From an uncultured Prevotellaceae bacterium (GTDB taxonomy: Bacteria > Bacteroidota > Bacteroidia > Bacteroidales > Bacteroidaceae): DNA of 64,000 nt. Under the pieces are notes generated by a model that did no database searches, was not told the DNA's origin, and saw only the letters and a list, made by a program, of their open reading frames with translations. The DNA is taken from assembly GCA_947305005.1 (NCBI GenBank), contig CAMZCM010000007.1, positions 1-64,000 of the forward strand, read 5' to 3'. Positions 11,190 to 19,780 of this stretch are shown piece by piece (within the stretch, counting starts at the first letter, position 1; every line of letters starts with the position of its first letter). Position numbers and translations under genes: made by a program.

Positions 11190-12137
11190 ATGGATTATAG
11201 AAAACTGGGCCGTACGGGTCTGAAAGTGTCTGCACTAAGCTTCGGCGCCTCATCATTGGGCGGTGTCTTCCACACCATTGACGAAGGACGTGCCGTAGAT
11301 GCTGTATTTACTGCTCTCGACGGGGGCATGAATTTAATAGATGTGTCCCCCTATTATGGCCATTATAAGGCTGAAACGGTGTTAGGCAAAGCCCTGCGAC
11401 AGATTCCACGTGATCGATACATTCTCTCCACGAAGGTGGGGCGCTATGGCAAGGATGGTGTGAATACCTGGGACTATAGTGGCAAGCGAGCACAGGAGAG
11501 TGTCTATGAGAGTATGGAACGCCTGGGTGTAGAACACATCGACTTAATTCATGTTCATGACATTGAATTTCAAGCTTCATTGCCTGGCGGTTTGCAACTG
11601 GTGGTCGATGAAACACTACCCGCTCTCGTGGAACTGAAAGAAAAAGGACTTGTCAGTCATGTCGGCATCACAGACCTTCAGATACCTAATCTGCGCTGGG
11701 TCATTGACCACAGTAAGGAAGGAACGGTGGAGACAGTGCTGAACTTCTGCCACTATTGCCTCTGCGATGATGCCTTAGCTGATAACCTTGACTATTTTGA
11801 GGCTCACGGCATTGGCCTCATCAACGCTTCACCACTATCCATGGGTCTGCTCTCTGAACGCGGAGTTCCTGACTGGCATCCGGCACCGAAGCCATTAGTG
11901 GAGGCTTGCCAGCGTGCCGCCCAGCACTGTAAGGCCAAAGGCTATCCCATTGAGAAACTCGCCATGCAGTTCTCTGTTAGTAATCCCCGTATCCCCTCCA
12001 CCCTCTTCTCGTCCGCTAATCCCGACAATGTCCGTCGCAACCTCCAGTTCATCGAGGAACCCATTGATTGGCAACTTGTCAAAGAGGTTCAGGAGATTAT
12101 CGGTGACCAAAAGCGTGTTACTTGGGCAAATAGCTAA
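11190..12137 (+). CDS. Aldo-keto reductase, probable L-galactose (L-fucose) 1-dehydrogenase
   Basis: NAD(P)-dependent TIM-barrel enzyme of the branch that contains plant L-galactose dehydrogenase and bacterial L-fucose/L-galactose dehydrogenases; it would oxidise the free sugar to its lactone. The catalytic tetrad is visible as D51 and Y56 (DVSPYYG), K82 (STKVGRYG) and H123 (HVHDIEF). Length 315 aa is typical. It lies between the GH95 gene (13 bp) and the FucP-type transporter (13 bp). A general aldo-keto reductase role cannot be excluded from sequence alone, but the DVSPYYG/HDIEF pair and the neighbours favour the sugar dehydrogenase. Confidence 0.85.
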   Translation: MDYRKLGRTGLKVSALSFGASSLGGVFHTIDEGRAVDAVFTALDGGMNLIDVSPYYGHYKAETVLGKALRQIPRDRYILSTKVGRYGKDGVNTWDYSGKRAQESVYESMERLGVEHIDLIHVHDIEFQASLPGGLQLVVDETLPALVELKEKGLVSHVGITDLQIPNLRWVIDHSKEGTVETVLNFCHYCLCDDALADNLDYFEAHGIGLINASPLSMGLLSERGVPDWHPAPKPLVEACQRAAQHCKAKGYPIEKLAMQFSVSNPRIPSTLFSSANPDNVRRNLQFIEEPIDWQLVKEVQEIIGDQKRVTWANS

Positions 12138-12150
12138 ATATAAATAAGGT

Positions 12151-13452
12151 ATGGAAAAGAAAAGACTTGTCGAGAAGAAGTATCTCTTCACTTTCATCCT
12201 CATCACATCGCTGTTTGCCCTGTGGGGTTTCGCTAATGACCTGACCAACCCGATGGTGGCTGCTTTCCAGACGGTGATGGAGCTGTCTGCCGCCAAGGCT
12301 TCAATGGTACAGTTTGCTTTCTACGGAGGCTATGCAACGATGGCTATCCCTGCCGCGTTGTTCATTCGTCGATATTCGTATAAGTACGGAGTGCTACTGG
12401 GTTTAGCGCTCTACGCCATAGGCGCATTCCTGTTTATCCCCGCCGCACAGTTCCAGCAGTTCTCGTTTTTCTGTATTTCATTGTATATCCTTACCTTCGG
12501 CCTTGCTTTTCTGGAGACAACCGCGAATCCGTTCATCCTTTCATTGGGCGACAAGGACTCTTCCACGCGCCGTTTGAATCTGGCGCAGGCTTTCAATCCT
12601 GTAGGTTCGCTATCGGGTATGGCCGTGGCTTCGTTCATCGTGCTGCCACAGTTACTCTCGGACAAGCGCGATGCCGCCGGACAGATTATCTTTGGTTCCC
12701 TCTCCGAGGCAGAGAAGGCTAGCATTCGTCTGCATGATTTGGCTGTTATCCGCGACCCTTATGTGGCCATCGGTCTTGTGGTCGTGGTGATGTTCGTGAT
12801 TATTGCCCTCACCAAGATGCCAAAGCTTACAGGCGAAGGAACAAAGATTCACGCGGGTCAGACGCTGCGCCGCCTATGGCACAACACCATCTATCGCGAA
12901 GGTGTGATTGCGCAGGTCTTCTACGTAGCTGCACAGATCATGTGTTGGACATTCATCATTCAGTATGCCGATCGATTGGGTATCAATAAAGCCACGGCCC
13001 AAGTGTTTAATATTGTGGCTATGTCGCTGAACCTTAGCGGTCGTTTCATCGGTACGTTCATCATGCGCTATATCAACACGCGTCGCCTGCTGATGATTTT
13101 CGGCATCTGTGCTTCTGTGTGCACGCTGGGTGCTATCTGCATCGACGGTCGTGCCGGCCTCTATAGCCTTGTTTGCATCAGTCTGTTCATGTCCATCATG
13201 TTCCCCACTATCTACGGCGTAGCTCTGGAGAATGTGGAAGCCGAGGACACATCCCTCGGTGCTGCCTTTCTGGTCATGGCCATCGTGGGCGGTGCGCTGA
13301 TGCCCCCCATGCAAGGTGCTATCATCGACCTTGGCAGTGTCGCAGGTTGGCCGGCTGTGAACGTCTCGTTCTGTTTGCCTCTCATCTGCTTTATCATCGT
13401 AACCCTTTATGGTTACCGTGCTTTCCGGCAGACCAGAATCATTCAATCGTAA
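12151..13452 (+). CDS. fucP: FucP-type sugar:H+ symporter (MFS)
   Basis: Twelve-helix major facilitator of the FucP/GlcP family in the inner membrane. The N-terminal LFALWGFANDLTNPMVAAF segment contains the conserved Asn-Asp pair used for proton coupling in FucP. Helices continue to about residue 425. FucP proteins carry L-fucose and L-galactose, which differ only at C6, so this context suggests L-galactose uptake after periplasmic release by the GH95 enzyme. Length 433 aa is normal. The gene is tightly spaced with its neighbours and uses the same strand. Confidence 0.92.
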   Translation: MEKKRLVEKKYLFTFILITSLFALWGFANDLTNPMVAAFQTVMELSAAKASMVQFAFYGGYATMAIPAALFIRRYSYKYGVLLGLALYAIGAFLFIPAAQFQQFSFFCISLYILTFGLAFLETTANPFILSLGDKDSSTRRLNLAQAFNPVGSLSGMAVASFIVLPQLLSDKRDAAGQIIFGSLSEAEKASIRLHDLAVIRDPYVAIGLVVVVMFVIIALTKMPKLTGEGTKIHAGQTLRRLWHNTIYREGVIAQVFYVAAQIMCWTFIIQYADRLGINKATAQVFNIVAMSLNLSGRFIGTFIMRYINTRRLLMIFGICASVCTLGAICIDGRAGLYSLVCISLFMSIMFPTIYGVALENVEAEDTSLGAAFLVMAIVGGALMPPMQGAIIDLGSVAGWPAVNVSFCLPLICFIIVTLYGYRAFRQTRIIQS

Positions 13453-13474
13453 ATTGTCAACTGTCAAATTGTAA
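13449..13474. repeat. AATTGTCAA-type spacer repeat
   Basis: Short near-repeat words (AAATTGTCA, ACTGTCA, AAATTGTA) fill the whole 22-bp gap between fucP and the mutarotase. A similar spacer precedes cysK (190-215). No function is visible. Confidence 0.5.
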
Positions 13475-13858
13475 ATGACTCAGGGTTTTATACAGAAGTA
13501 CCATGGTCAGCCTGTGAAACGTTATGTCCAGACAATGGACTTAAAGGATGACCCCGCTCTCATCGCCGAGTACCGACGCCGCCATAGCCGCGAGGAGGCA
13601 TGGCGTGAGATCCGTGAAGGCATCCGTCAGGTCGGCATTCTCGAAATGGAGGTTTATCTCCTCGGAACGCGCATTGTGATGGTTGTTGATACACCCCTTG
13701 ACTTCGACTGGGACACTGCGATGGCTCGTCTTGCAACCCTGCCGCGTCAGCAGGAATGGGAGGATTACATGGCCATATTCCAAAAGTGTGCTGAAGGTGC
13801 TACCAGTGATGAGAAATGGCAGATGATGGACCGCATCTTCTACCTTTACGAAGACTAA
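13475..13858 (+). CDS. L-rhamnose/L-fucose mutarotase family protein
   Basis: Small (127 aa) dimeric alpha/beta-barrel protein of the RhaM (DUF718) family, which interconverts alpha and beta anomers of L-sugars. The family signature is seen as RYVQTMDLKDDPALIAEYRRRHSR at the start and the ILEMEVYLLGTRIVMVVD strand pair in the middle, ending in MDRIFYLYE. In this operon it would speed anomer exchange of imported L-galactose (or L-fucose) for the aldo-keto reductase. It is last before an intergenic gap with a new promoter. Confidence 0.85.
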   Translation: MTQGFIQKYHGQPVKRYVQTMDLKDDPALIAEYRRRHSREEAWREIREGIRQVGILEMEVYLLGTRIVMVVDTPLDFDWDTAMARLATLPRQQEWEDYMAIFQKCAEGATSDEKWQMMDRIFYLYED

Positions 13859-14007
13859 TCATTTTCAACTGGACATTTTTGAGAAATCGCCCAGACGTAT
13901 TCGCCATTTCGTCCAGACGTTTTTTGTATATGTCTTAAAAATGTTGATGAATTGTATGATATTGATGTTTTGAATAATGATGTTCGCGCGCAAAAGGAAA
14001 TAATCTG

Positions 14008-14015
14008 TACCTTTG
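14008..14015 (+). promoter_or_regulatory. -7 box of the second sugar transcript
   Basis: TACCTTTG 31 bp before the zinc dehydrogenase start. It indicates that the dehydrogenase/uxaB/uxaA genes have their own promoter in addition to read-through from the GH95 promoter. Upstream, the word CCAGACGT occurs twice (13892-13899 and 13912-13919 region), possibly part of a stop signal for the first transcript. Confidence 0.7.
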
Positions 14016-14045
14016 CAGCACAAAAAGATTTAAGTTCAAAATAGA

Positions 14046-15062
14046 ATGAAAGCATTACAGATTTCTGACACAAAACAGCTCGATGTCATCGAACTGTCAA
14101 CACCGCAGCCCGCCGCCGGCGAAGTTTTGCTGCGCATCAATTATGTAGGTTTTTGTGGCTCAGACCTCAATACGTTTCGTGGTCGTAACGCTTTGGCCCT
14201 GAAACCCGTCATCCCAGGACATGAGATCAGCGCCACCGTAGAGCGTGTGGGCGAGGGGGTTCCGGCGAAGTTTCAGGCAGGGCAGATTGTTACTGTTGAT
14301 CCCTATACCGCTTGCGGCAACTGTCCCAGCTGTCGTCGCCGCCGCTTCAATGCCTGTCAGCACAACGAGACGCTGGGTGTGCAGCGCCACGGCGCGATGC
14401 GCGAATTCATTTGCGTGCCTTGGCAGAAGGTGATTCCCGCTGAGGGTCTGGCACCGCAGGATGTGGCACTGATTGAACCGATGAGTGTGGGCTTCCACGC
14501 TGTGGATCGTGGACAAGTGACGGACAGCGACACCGTGTTGGTCATTGGCTGCGGCATGATAGGCGTGGGCGCTATTGTTCGGGCCAGCTTGCGCGGCGCA
14601 ACAGTCATTGCAATGGATCTCGATGATGAGAAACTGGCATTGGCACGTGAACTCGGTGCTGCAGCCACTGTGAATAGCGGCAAGGACGATGTTCACGCTC
14701 GCCTGCAAGAGTTGACGGATGGCGCCGGGCCAGATGTGGTCATCGAAGCCGTAGGCGCTGCCGTGACTTATGCTACCGCCGTCAACGAAGTGGCTTTCAC
14801 TGGCCGCATCGTCTGCATCGGTTATGCCCCCACCGACGTAACTCTCGCCACTAAGTTCTTCGTGCAGAAGGAACTGGATATTCGCGGTTCTCGCAACGCC
14901 TTACCCGACGATTTCCGCGCCGTCATCCGCTACTTGCGCCGCGGTGACTGCCCCACCGACCGATTGATTTCCGACATCGTAACCCCTGAGGCCGCTGCAC
15001 AGGCAATGGCCGACTGGGACGCCGCCCCCGGCAAAGTGTTCAGAATCTTGGTAAAGTTTTAA
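14046..15062 (+). CDS. Zinc alcohol dehydrogenase, probable L-galactonate 5-dehydrogenase
   Basis: Medium-chain zinc dehydrogenase (338 aa). Catalytic zinc ligands C37 (GFCGSD) and H59-E60 (PGHE) and the structural zinc cysteines C90, C93, C96 and C104 are all present; the NAD-binding loop is VLVIGCGMIGVGA. In the order of this operon it would oxidise L-galactonate at C5 to D-tagaturonate, the reaction known for LgoD/YjjN-type enzymes, because the next two genes handle tagaturonate and altronate. A sorbitol- or threonine-type substrate cannot be excluded on motifs alone. Confidence 0.85.
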   Translation: MKALQISDTKQLDVIELSTPQPAAGEVLLRINYVGFCGSDLNTFRGRNALALKPVIPGHEISATVERVGEGVPAKFQAGQIVTVDPYTACGNCPSCRRRRFNACQHNETLGVQRHGAMREFICVPWQKVIPAEGLAPQDVALIEPMSVGFHAVDRGQVTDSDTVLVIGCGMIGVGAIVRASLRGATVIAMDLDDEKLALARELGAAATVNSGKDDVHARLQELTDGAGPDVVIEAVGAAVTYATAVNEVAFTGRIVCIGYAPTDVTLATKFFVQKELDIRGSRNALPDDFRAVIRYLRRGDCPTDRLISDIVTPEAAAQAMADWDAAPGKVFRILVKF

Positions 15063-15105
15063 TAAACTATAGATGCTATAGAAACTATAGAAAAGCAATT
15101 AGCTT

Positions 15106-16599
15106 ATGCTCCCTCTTAATGCAAAAACCGCCGCTAAGGCGCAGCGCCCCGAGCGCATCATACAGTTTGGCGAAGGCAACTTCCTTCGCGCATTCATAGA
15201 TTGGATTGTGTGGCAGATGGACCAGCGCACCGACTTTGATGCCTCCGTTGTCATCGTGCAGCCCATTGCACAAGGTATGGCTGACCGCCTGCAGGCACAG
15301 GACTGTCTCTATCATGTCAATCTGCAGGGCCTCATCGACGGTCAAGCCGTGAACTCTTTGGAGCTCATCGACAGCGTCAGCCGCACCGTGAACCCTTACA
15401 CCGACCACGACGCTTTCCTAGCCTTGGCCGAACAGCCGGACATCCGCTTCGTCATCTCTAACACGACAGAAGCCGGCATCGCCTTTGACCCCGCATGTCG
15501 TTTGAACGACGCACCGCCTGCCTCTTATCCCGCAAAGCTCACACAACTTCTCTACCACCGCTTCCGTGCCTTCAACGGCAATCCGTCGAAGGGCCTCATC
15601 ATCTTCCCCTGCGAGCTCATCTTCCAAAACGGCCATCATTTGGTAGATTGCATCCGCAAGTATATCACGCTGTGGGCAACAGAATTGGGCGGTGATTTTG
15701 ATAGTTTCAGCCAGTGGTTTGAGCAGTCGTGCTATGTCTGCACCACGCTTGTGGATCGCATTGTGCCGGGCTTCCCCCGCAAGGACATCGATGCCATTCA
15801 ACAGAAAGTGGGTTATGCTGACCAGATGGTGGTTCAGGCTGAGGCTTTCCATCTTTGGGTCATCGAGACTGCACCCAATCTGTCGCTGGAGCAGCTGGCC
15901 CGCGAATTCCCTGCTGATAAGGCTGGGCTGCATGTGGTCCTCACCCACGACGAGTCGCCCTACCATGAACGTAAGGTGACGCTGCTCAACGGCCCGCACA
16001 CCGTTCTCTCACCAGTAGCTTTCCTCGCTGGCTTGAACATCGTACGCGACGCTTGTCAGCACGAGGTCATCGGCCCCTTCATTCGCCGCGTGATGTACGA
16101 GGAGCTGCTGCCGACGCTGAATCTTCCCGAAGATGAGCTGCGCCGCTTCGCTGACGATGTGATGGAACGTTTCTGCAATCCCTTCGTGGATCACCAGCTC
16201 ACGAGTATTATGCTCAACAGTCTGCCCAAGTTCCAGACACGCGACCTGCCCGGCCTGAAGACTTACCTCGAGCGCAAGGGCACATTGCCGAAGGGCATCG
16301 TCCTAGGCTTGGCAGCCATCTGCGTCTATTATCGTGGTGGACAGCGTGCAGACGGGACTCCCATACAGCCCAATGACGATTCCCGTATCATGCAGCTTCT
16401 CGCAGACCTGTGGGCATCGGGTGATGCTCGAGAAGTTGCCGAAGGCGTTCTCGCTGCTCAGGACCTCATCTGGCACGAGCACGGCAATCTCAACACGATC
16501 CCGGGCCTCACCGATCTCCTGGCCGAGAGCATCCAGAGCATCCTGGATCGCGGCATGATGGAGACGGTGAAACTATTGATGAATGATGATATCGATTGA
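15106..16599 (+). CDS. uxaB: Tagaturonate reductase
   Basis: NADH-dependent reductase of the mannitol dehydrogenase family that converts D-tagaturonate to D-altronate. An N-terminal Rossmann domain starts with RIIQFGEGNFLRAFIDWIVWQMD, and the C-terminal helical domain carries the catalytic segment HERKVTLLNGPHTVL (Lys and Asn). Length 497 aa agrees with UxaB. Its last codons run into a dispersed inverted repeat (16594-16623), so the C-terminus may vary between strains. It is followed after 107 bp by uxaA and preceded by a 43-bp gap made of ACTATAG words. Confidence 0.92.
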   Translation: MLPLNAKTAAKAQRPERIIQFGEGNFLRAFIDWIVWQMDQRTDFDASVVIVQPIAQGMADRLQAQDCLYHVNLQGLIDGQAVNSLELIDSVSRTVNPYTDHDAFLALAEQPDIRFVISNTTEAGIAFDPACRLNDAPPASYPAKLTQLLYHRFRAFNGNPSKGLIIFPCELIFQNGHHLVDCIRKYITLWATELGGDFDSFSQWFEQSCYVCTTLVDRIVPGFPRKDIDAIQQKVGYADQMVVQAEAFHLWVIETAPNLSLEQLAREFPADKAGLHVVLTHDESPYHERKVTLLNGPHTVLSPVAFLAGLNIVRDACQHEVIGPFIRRVMYEELLPTLNLPEDELRRFADDVMERFCNPFVDHQLTSIMLNSLPKFQTRDLPGLKTYLERKGTLPKGIVLGLAAICVYYRGGQRADGTPIQPNDDSRIMQLLADLWASGDAREVAEGVLAAQDLIWHEHGNLNTIPGLTDLLAESIQSILDRGMMETVKLLMNDDID

Positions 16600-16688
16600 C
16601 GATTAGATTGACGAGGATTGACGACCCAATATAGATCATTACTATTGTGAATTTACAACGTCAATCTACATCAATCTAATCGTCAATC
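16594..16688. repeat. Long imperfect palindrome between uxaB and uxaA
   Basis: The 30-nt arm 16594-16623 (GATTGACGATTAGATTGA...) is matched by an inverted arm at 16659-16688 with differences at only a few central positions, leaving a 35-nt loop. The left arm overlaps the uxaB stop codon. No T-run follows, so it is more likely a repeat or an mRNA-stabilising hairpin than a classical terminator. Confidence 0.8.
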
Positions 16689-16706
16689 TACGGTAATAAT
16701 ATTGAT

Positions 16707-18224
16707 ATGAAAGATTTTCTTCAAATCAATCCCGCCGATACGGTGGCTGTGGCCCTGCAAGACCTTCCTGGCATTCCCGCTGGTCATAAATTTGCCCTCC
16801 GCGACATTGTCGCTGGAGAAGACGTCATCAAATACGGCAATCCCATCGGTCATGCCATCCGTGATATCCGCAAAGGTGAACTCGTGGATCATCATAACAT
16901 CGCCACCAGCCTTAGTGGAACGTTGGACTATGAGGAAGTGAAAAATGAAAGAATGAAAAATGAAAAATCTAATAGTCCTGATTCTTCACTTTTCACTTCT
17001 TCACTTTTCACTTTTGAAGGCTACCCTCGTCCCGATGGCCAGGTCGGCATCCGCAACGACATCTGGGTCATCCCGACTGTCGGTTGTGTAAATGGAATTT
17101 GTAGGCAAATCGTAGAAAAGGCGAAAGAACAACTTTCATCTTTTAACTCTCCGCTCGAGCTTGCTCGCTTGACACTTCAAGAACTTTCAACTATCCTTCA
17201 TTTCCCTCACAACTATGGCTGCTCCCAGCTCGGCGACGACCACGAGAATACGCGGCTTATCCTGCGTGATATGGTCTTGCACCCCAATGCTGGCGGCGTC
17301 CTTGTTGTGGGTCTTGGTTGCGAGAATAACCAGCCGCGTGAGTTCGAGAAGCTGTTGGGCGACTACGACCGTAAGCGCATCCGCTTCCTCATCTCTCAAG
17401 AAGTGGAGGGCGACGAAGTGGAAGTTGGCGTAAAGATTGTCAAGGAACTCTATGAGCAGGCCCAGACCTTCAAGCGTGTGCCTGCACCTTTATCTAAGTT
17501 ACGTGTAGGTTTGAAGTGCGGCGGTTCTGACGGCTTCTCCGGCATCACCGCAAACCCTCTCCTCGGTGCTTTTTCCGATTGGCTTTGTGCACAGGGCGGA
17601 ACCACGATCCTAACAGAGGTGCCTGAGATGTTCGGTGCAGAACATCTGCTCATGCGTCGCACCATCTCCGACGATGTCCTGCAGGACACCATCCGCCTCA
17701 TCAACGATTTCAAAGAGTATTACATTAGCCACGGTCAGCCTGTTGGCGAGAACCCATCGCCTGGCAACAAGGCGGGTGGTATCTCCACCCTCGAAGAAAA
17801 GGCCCTCGGCTGCACCCAGAAGTCGGGCACTTCGCCCGTCTGTGGCGTTCTTGCTTATGGCGAGAGACTCTCTTCTAATTCATCAGGTCTCCACCTCCTC
17901 TCCGCCCCCGGCAATGACCTTGTGGCCTCAACGGCGCTCGCAGCCGCCGGTTGTCAGCTTGTCTTGTTTACCACAGGTCGCGGCACTCCTTTCTCCACTT
18001 TTGTGCCTACGCTGAAGGTTTCAACGAACAACGATTTGGCCCGTCGTAAACCACAGTGGATTGACTTCAATGCCGGCGTTCTTCTTGACGATGTATTGAT
18101 GGACGAGTTACTTCAGCGTTTTTCTGCCTACGTCATTGATGTAGCTTCCGGTCGTACCCGCACCACCGCTGAGCAGCACGGCAATGCCGAATTCGCCATC
18201 TTCAAGACAGGCGTAACATTGTAA
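16707..18224 (+). CDS. uxaA: Altronate dehydratase with a repeat-derived linker
   Basis: Dehydrates D-altronate to 2-keto-3-deoxy-D-gluconate. The N-terminal SAF domain (about 1-73, HNIATSLSGTLDY) and the large catalytic C-domain starting at GYPRPDGQVGIRNDIWVIPTVGCVNG (about 105 onward) are intact, with later KCGGSDGFSG and QKSGTSPV motifs. Between them lies a 28-residue insert (about 76-103) rich in Lys, Asn and Ser that is encoded by inverted GTGAAAAATGAAA/TTCACTTTTCAC repeats; it keeps the frame open. Total length is 505 aa. It completes the sugar acid pathway of this cluster and converges with the DUF4250 gene. Confidence 0.92.
   Translation: MKDFLQINPADTVAVALQDLPGIPAGHKFALRDIVAGEDVIKYGNPIGHAIRDIRKGELVDHHNIATSLSGTLDYEEVKNERMKNEKSNSPDSSLFTSSLFTFEGYPRPDGQVGIRNDIWVIPTVGCVNGICRQIVEKAKEQLSSFNSPLELARLTLQELSTILHFPHNYGCSQLGDDHENTRLILRDMVLHPNAGGVLVVGLGCENNQPREFEKLLGDYDRKRIRFLISQEVEGDEVEVGVKIVKELYEQAQTFKRVPAPLSKLRVGLKCGGSDGFSGITANPLLGAFSDWLCAQGGTTILTEVPEMFGAEHLLMRRTISDDVLQDTIRLINDFKEYYISHGQPVGENPSPGNKAGGISTLEEKALGCTQKSGTSPVCGVLAYGERLSSNSSGLHLLSAPGNDLVASTALAAAGCQLVLFTTGRGTPFSTFVPTLKVSTNNDLARRKPQWIDFNAGVLLDDVLMDELLQRFSAYVIDVASGRTRTTAEQHGNAEFAIFKTGVTL
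16933..17014. repeat. Inverted heptamer repeats inside uxaA
   Basis: GTGAAAAATGAAAGAATGAA-type words at 16936-16969 are followed by TTCACTTTTCAC words at 16984-17014, the reverse orientation of the same heptamer seen at 1-80 and 29354-29444. Together they can form a long AT-rich hairpin within the coding region and code for the interdomain linker. Confidence 0.85.
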
Positions 18225-18228
18225 CAAA

Positions 18229-18423
18229 TCAGCAATCTACGGGGCGCATCTGTCGTTGTGCTTCGTGATAGACATAACCCTCACTCAGCAGGTAAGACTT
18301 CATCTCCTCCACGTCGCGGTCATAGTATCCGCATAAATCCTCCAACGTGTCAAATTCGTCGTCGCGCAACAACATATTGATGGCTGATACCAGCATGGCG
18401 GGGTCTTGGGGTAGGTAATCCAT
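18229..18423 (-). CDS. DUF4250 small protein
   Basis: Sixty-four residues beginning MDYLPQDPAMLVSAINMLLRDDEFDTLEDLC, which matches the pattern of the DUF4250 family (short, helical, acidic proteins of unknown function, common in Bacteroidota and Firmicutes). The middle segment YYDRDVEEMKSYLLSEGY suggests a helix-turn-helix-like fold. It lies 24 bp downstream of the U32 peptidase gene on the same strand and probably shares its transcript. No function is assigned. Confidence 0.8.
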   Translation of the reverse strand: MDYLPQDPAMLVSAINMLLRDDEFDTLEDLCGYYDRDVEEMKSYLLSEGYVYHEAQRQMRPVDC

Positions 18424-18447
18424 TTTTATGATTGTTTTTGTAGGGAT

Positions 18448-19707
18448 TTAGTTCTCTTTGTCCAATTCTACGGGGTCAATGCGGAAGAGCTTATCGCTGT
18501 GGCGAATCTTGGCATCGACTTTGAAAGAGACATTCGTGCCTTGTTTGGCAATGGGCACTGCGGCGTTCGTGTCATCGTGCATTTCCTCAATGGTTCCGTA
18601 GAGGGCACCTGTGGTGGGGCCTGTTATCAGGAACTTGTCGCCCACGTGCAATTCAGCAGCCTCAATATGGAACTCTCCAAGTCCGAGGCGTGAGTAATAC
18701 TTCGTACCGCGTCCTACATAGACCTTTCGCTCTGTGGCCTGCGACCCATAGACCTGAGTCCATTCTCCGAGGCGCTGCCCTTGATAGTAGCCGTCCCAGA
18801 AGCCCCGATTGAAAACCGTAGCCAGACGCTTGTCGTAGTCGTCTTTTTTGACTTCGTCAAACGAACCGTTCAGGATATCTCCCAACGCCTCGCTGTAACA
18901 CTCTGCAACCGTCTTCACATATTCCGGTCCACGGGCACGACCTTCAATCTTAAACACGCGAACGCCAGCCTCCACAAGCTGATCCAGGAAACGAATCGTC
19001 TTCAGGTCTTTGGGGGACATGATGTATTTGTTATCGACTTCCAGTTCAATGTCTGTCTCTTTATCTTTGACAACATAGCTGCGGCGACAAATCTGCATAC
19101 ATTCTCCCCTATTAGCTGAGCGCCCTGTGTTTTGCAGGCTGAGATAGCACTTGCCGGAAACAGCCATACATAGCGCACCGTGACAGAACATCTCAATGCG
19201 GATGAGCTGGCCCGACGGGCCGCAGATCTTCTCGGCCACGATGGCGTCATAGATTTCGCGTACCTGATGGATATTCAGTTCACGTGCCAACACCACCACG
19301 TCGGCGAATTGAGCATAGAAGCGCAGGGCCTCGATGTTAGAGATATTCAGTTGCGTGCTGAGATGCACTTCCACACCTATCTTGTTCGCGTAGGTCATCA
19401 CAGCGATATCCGAGGCGATGACAGCGCTGATGCCCGCTTCCTTGGCGGCATCCAGGATCTCTCTCATGAGGGGCAAGTCCTCGCCATAGATAATCGTATT
19501 GACTGTCAGGTAGCTCTTTACACCGTGCTCGCGGCAGGTGTCCGCCATTTCCTTCAGGTCGTTGATGGTGAAGGTCGATGCCGAGTGGGCGCGCATGTTC
19601 AGGTGCTCGATGCCGAAATAGATACTGTCAGCACCAGCCTGTAGCGCTGCCGCCAAGCTTTCCCGTGAGCCCACGGGTGCCATAATCTCAAAGTCTTCGC
19701 GTTTCAT
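18448..19707 (-). CDS. U32-family peptidase (tRNA hydroxylation type)
   Basis: Member of peptidase family U32; several relatives (TrhP/YegQ) are needed for hydroxylation of tRNA uridine 34 rather than for proteolysis. The signature is seen as VFKIEGRARGPEYVKTV, and four cysteines expected for an iron-sulfur site appear in MFCHGALC...GKCYLS...GECMQICRRSY. The frame is open further upstream, but the start at 19707 (MKREDFEIMAPVG) is chosen because a minus-strand TAccTTTG box lies at 19713-19720, giving a leaderless transcript and a 419-aa protein. It is divergent from dusB, another tRNA-modifying enzyme. Confidence 0.9.
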   Translation of the reverse strand: MKREDFEIMAPVGSRESLAAALQAGADSIYFGIEHLNMRAHSASTFTINDLKEMADTCREHGVKSYLTVNTIIYGEDLPLMREILDAAKEAGISAVIASDIAVMTYANKIGVEVHLSTQLNISNIEALRFYAQFADVVVLARELNIHQVREIYDAIVAEKICGPSGQLIRIEMFCHGALCMAVSGKCYLSLQNTGRSANRGECMQICRRSYVVKDKETDIELEVDNKYIMSPKDLKTIRFLDQLVEAGVRVFKIEGRARGPEYVKTVAECYSEALGDILNGSFDEVKKDDYDKRLATVFNRGFWDGYYQGQRLGEWTQVYGSQATERKVYVGRGTKYYSRLGLGEFHIEAAELHVGDKFLITGPTTGALYGTIEEMHDDTNAAVPIAKQGTNVSFKVDAKIRHSDKLFRIDPVELDKEN

Positions 19708-19712
19708 GACTG

Positions 19713-19772
19713 CAAAGGTAGTGAGTTTTTTACAAACGACGTGCACAGTTTGTGAAAAACTCACTATCTTTG
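19713..19772. promoter_or_regulatory. Divergent promoters of the U32 gene and dusB
   Basis: TACCTTTG on the minus strand (19713-19720) and TATCTTTG on the plus strand (19765-19772) lie back to back. Start codons follow the boxes by only 6 and 9 bases, so both mRNAs are close to leaderless. These boxes also set the start codons chosen for both genes. Confidence 0.75.
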
Positions 19773-19780
19773 TGCCCAGT

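Noticed and set aside
12874..13467. 197-codon minus-strand frame
   Set aside because: Antisense of fucP; very rich in His, Asp and Thr with no fold-like pattern.
8762..13858. Fucose pathway through FucI/FucK/FucA
   Set aside because: No isomerase, kinase or aldolase of that pathway is present; tagaturonate and altronate enzymes are.
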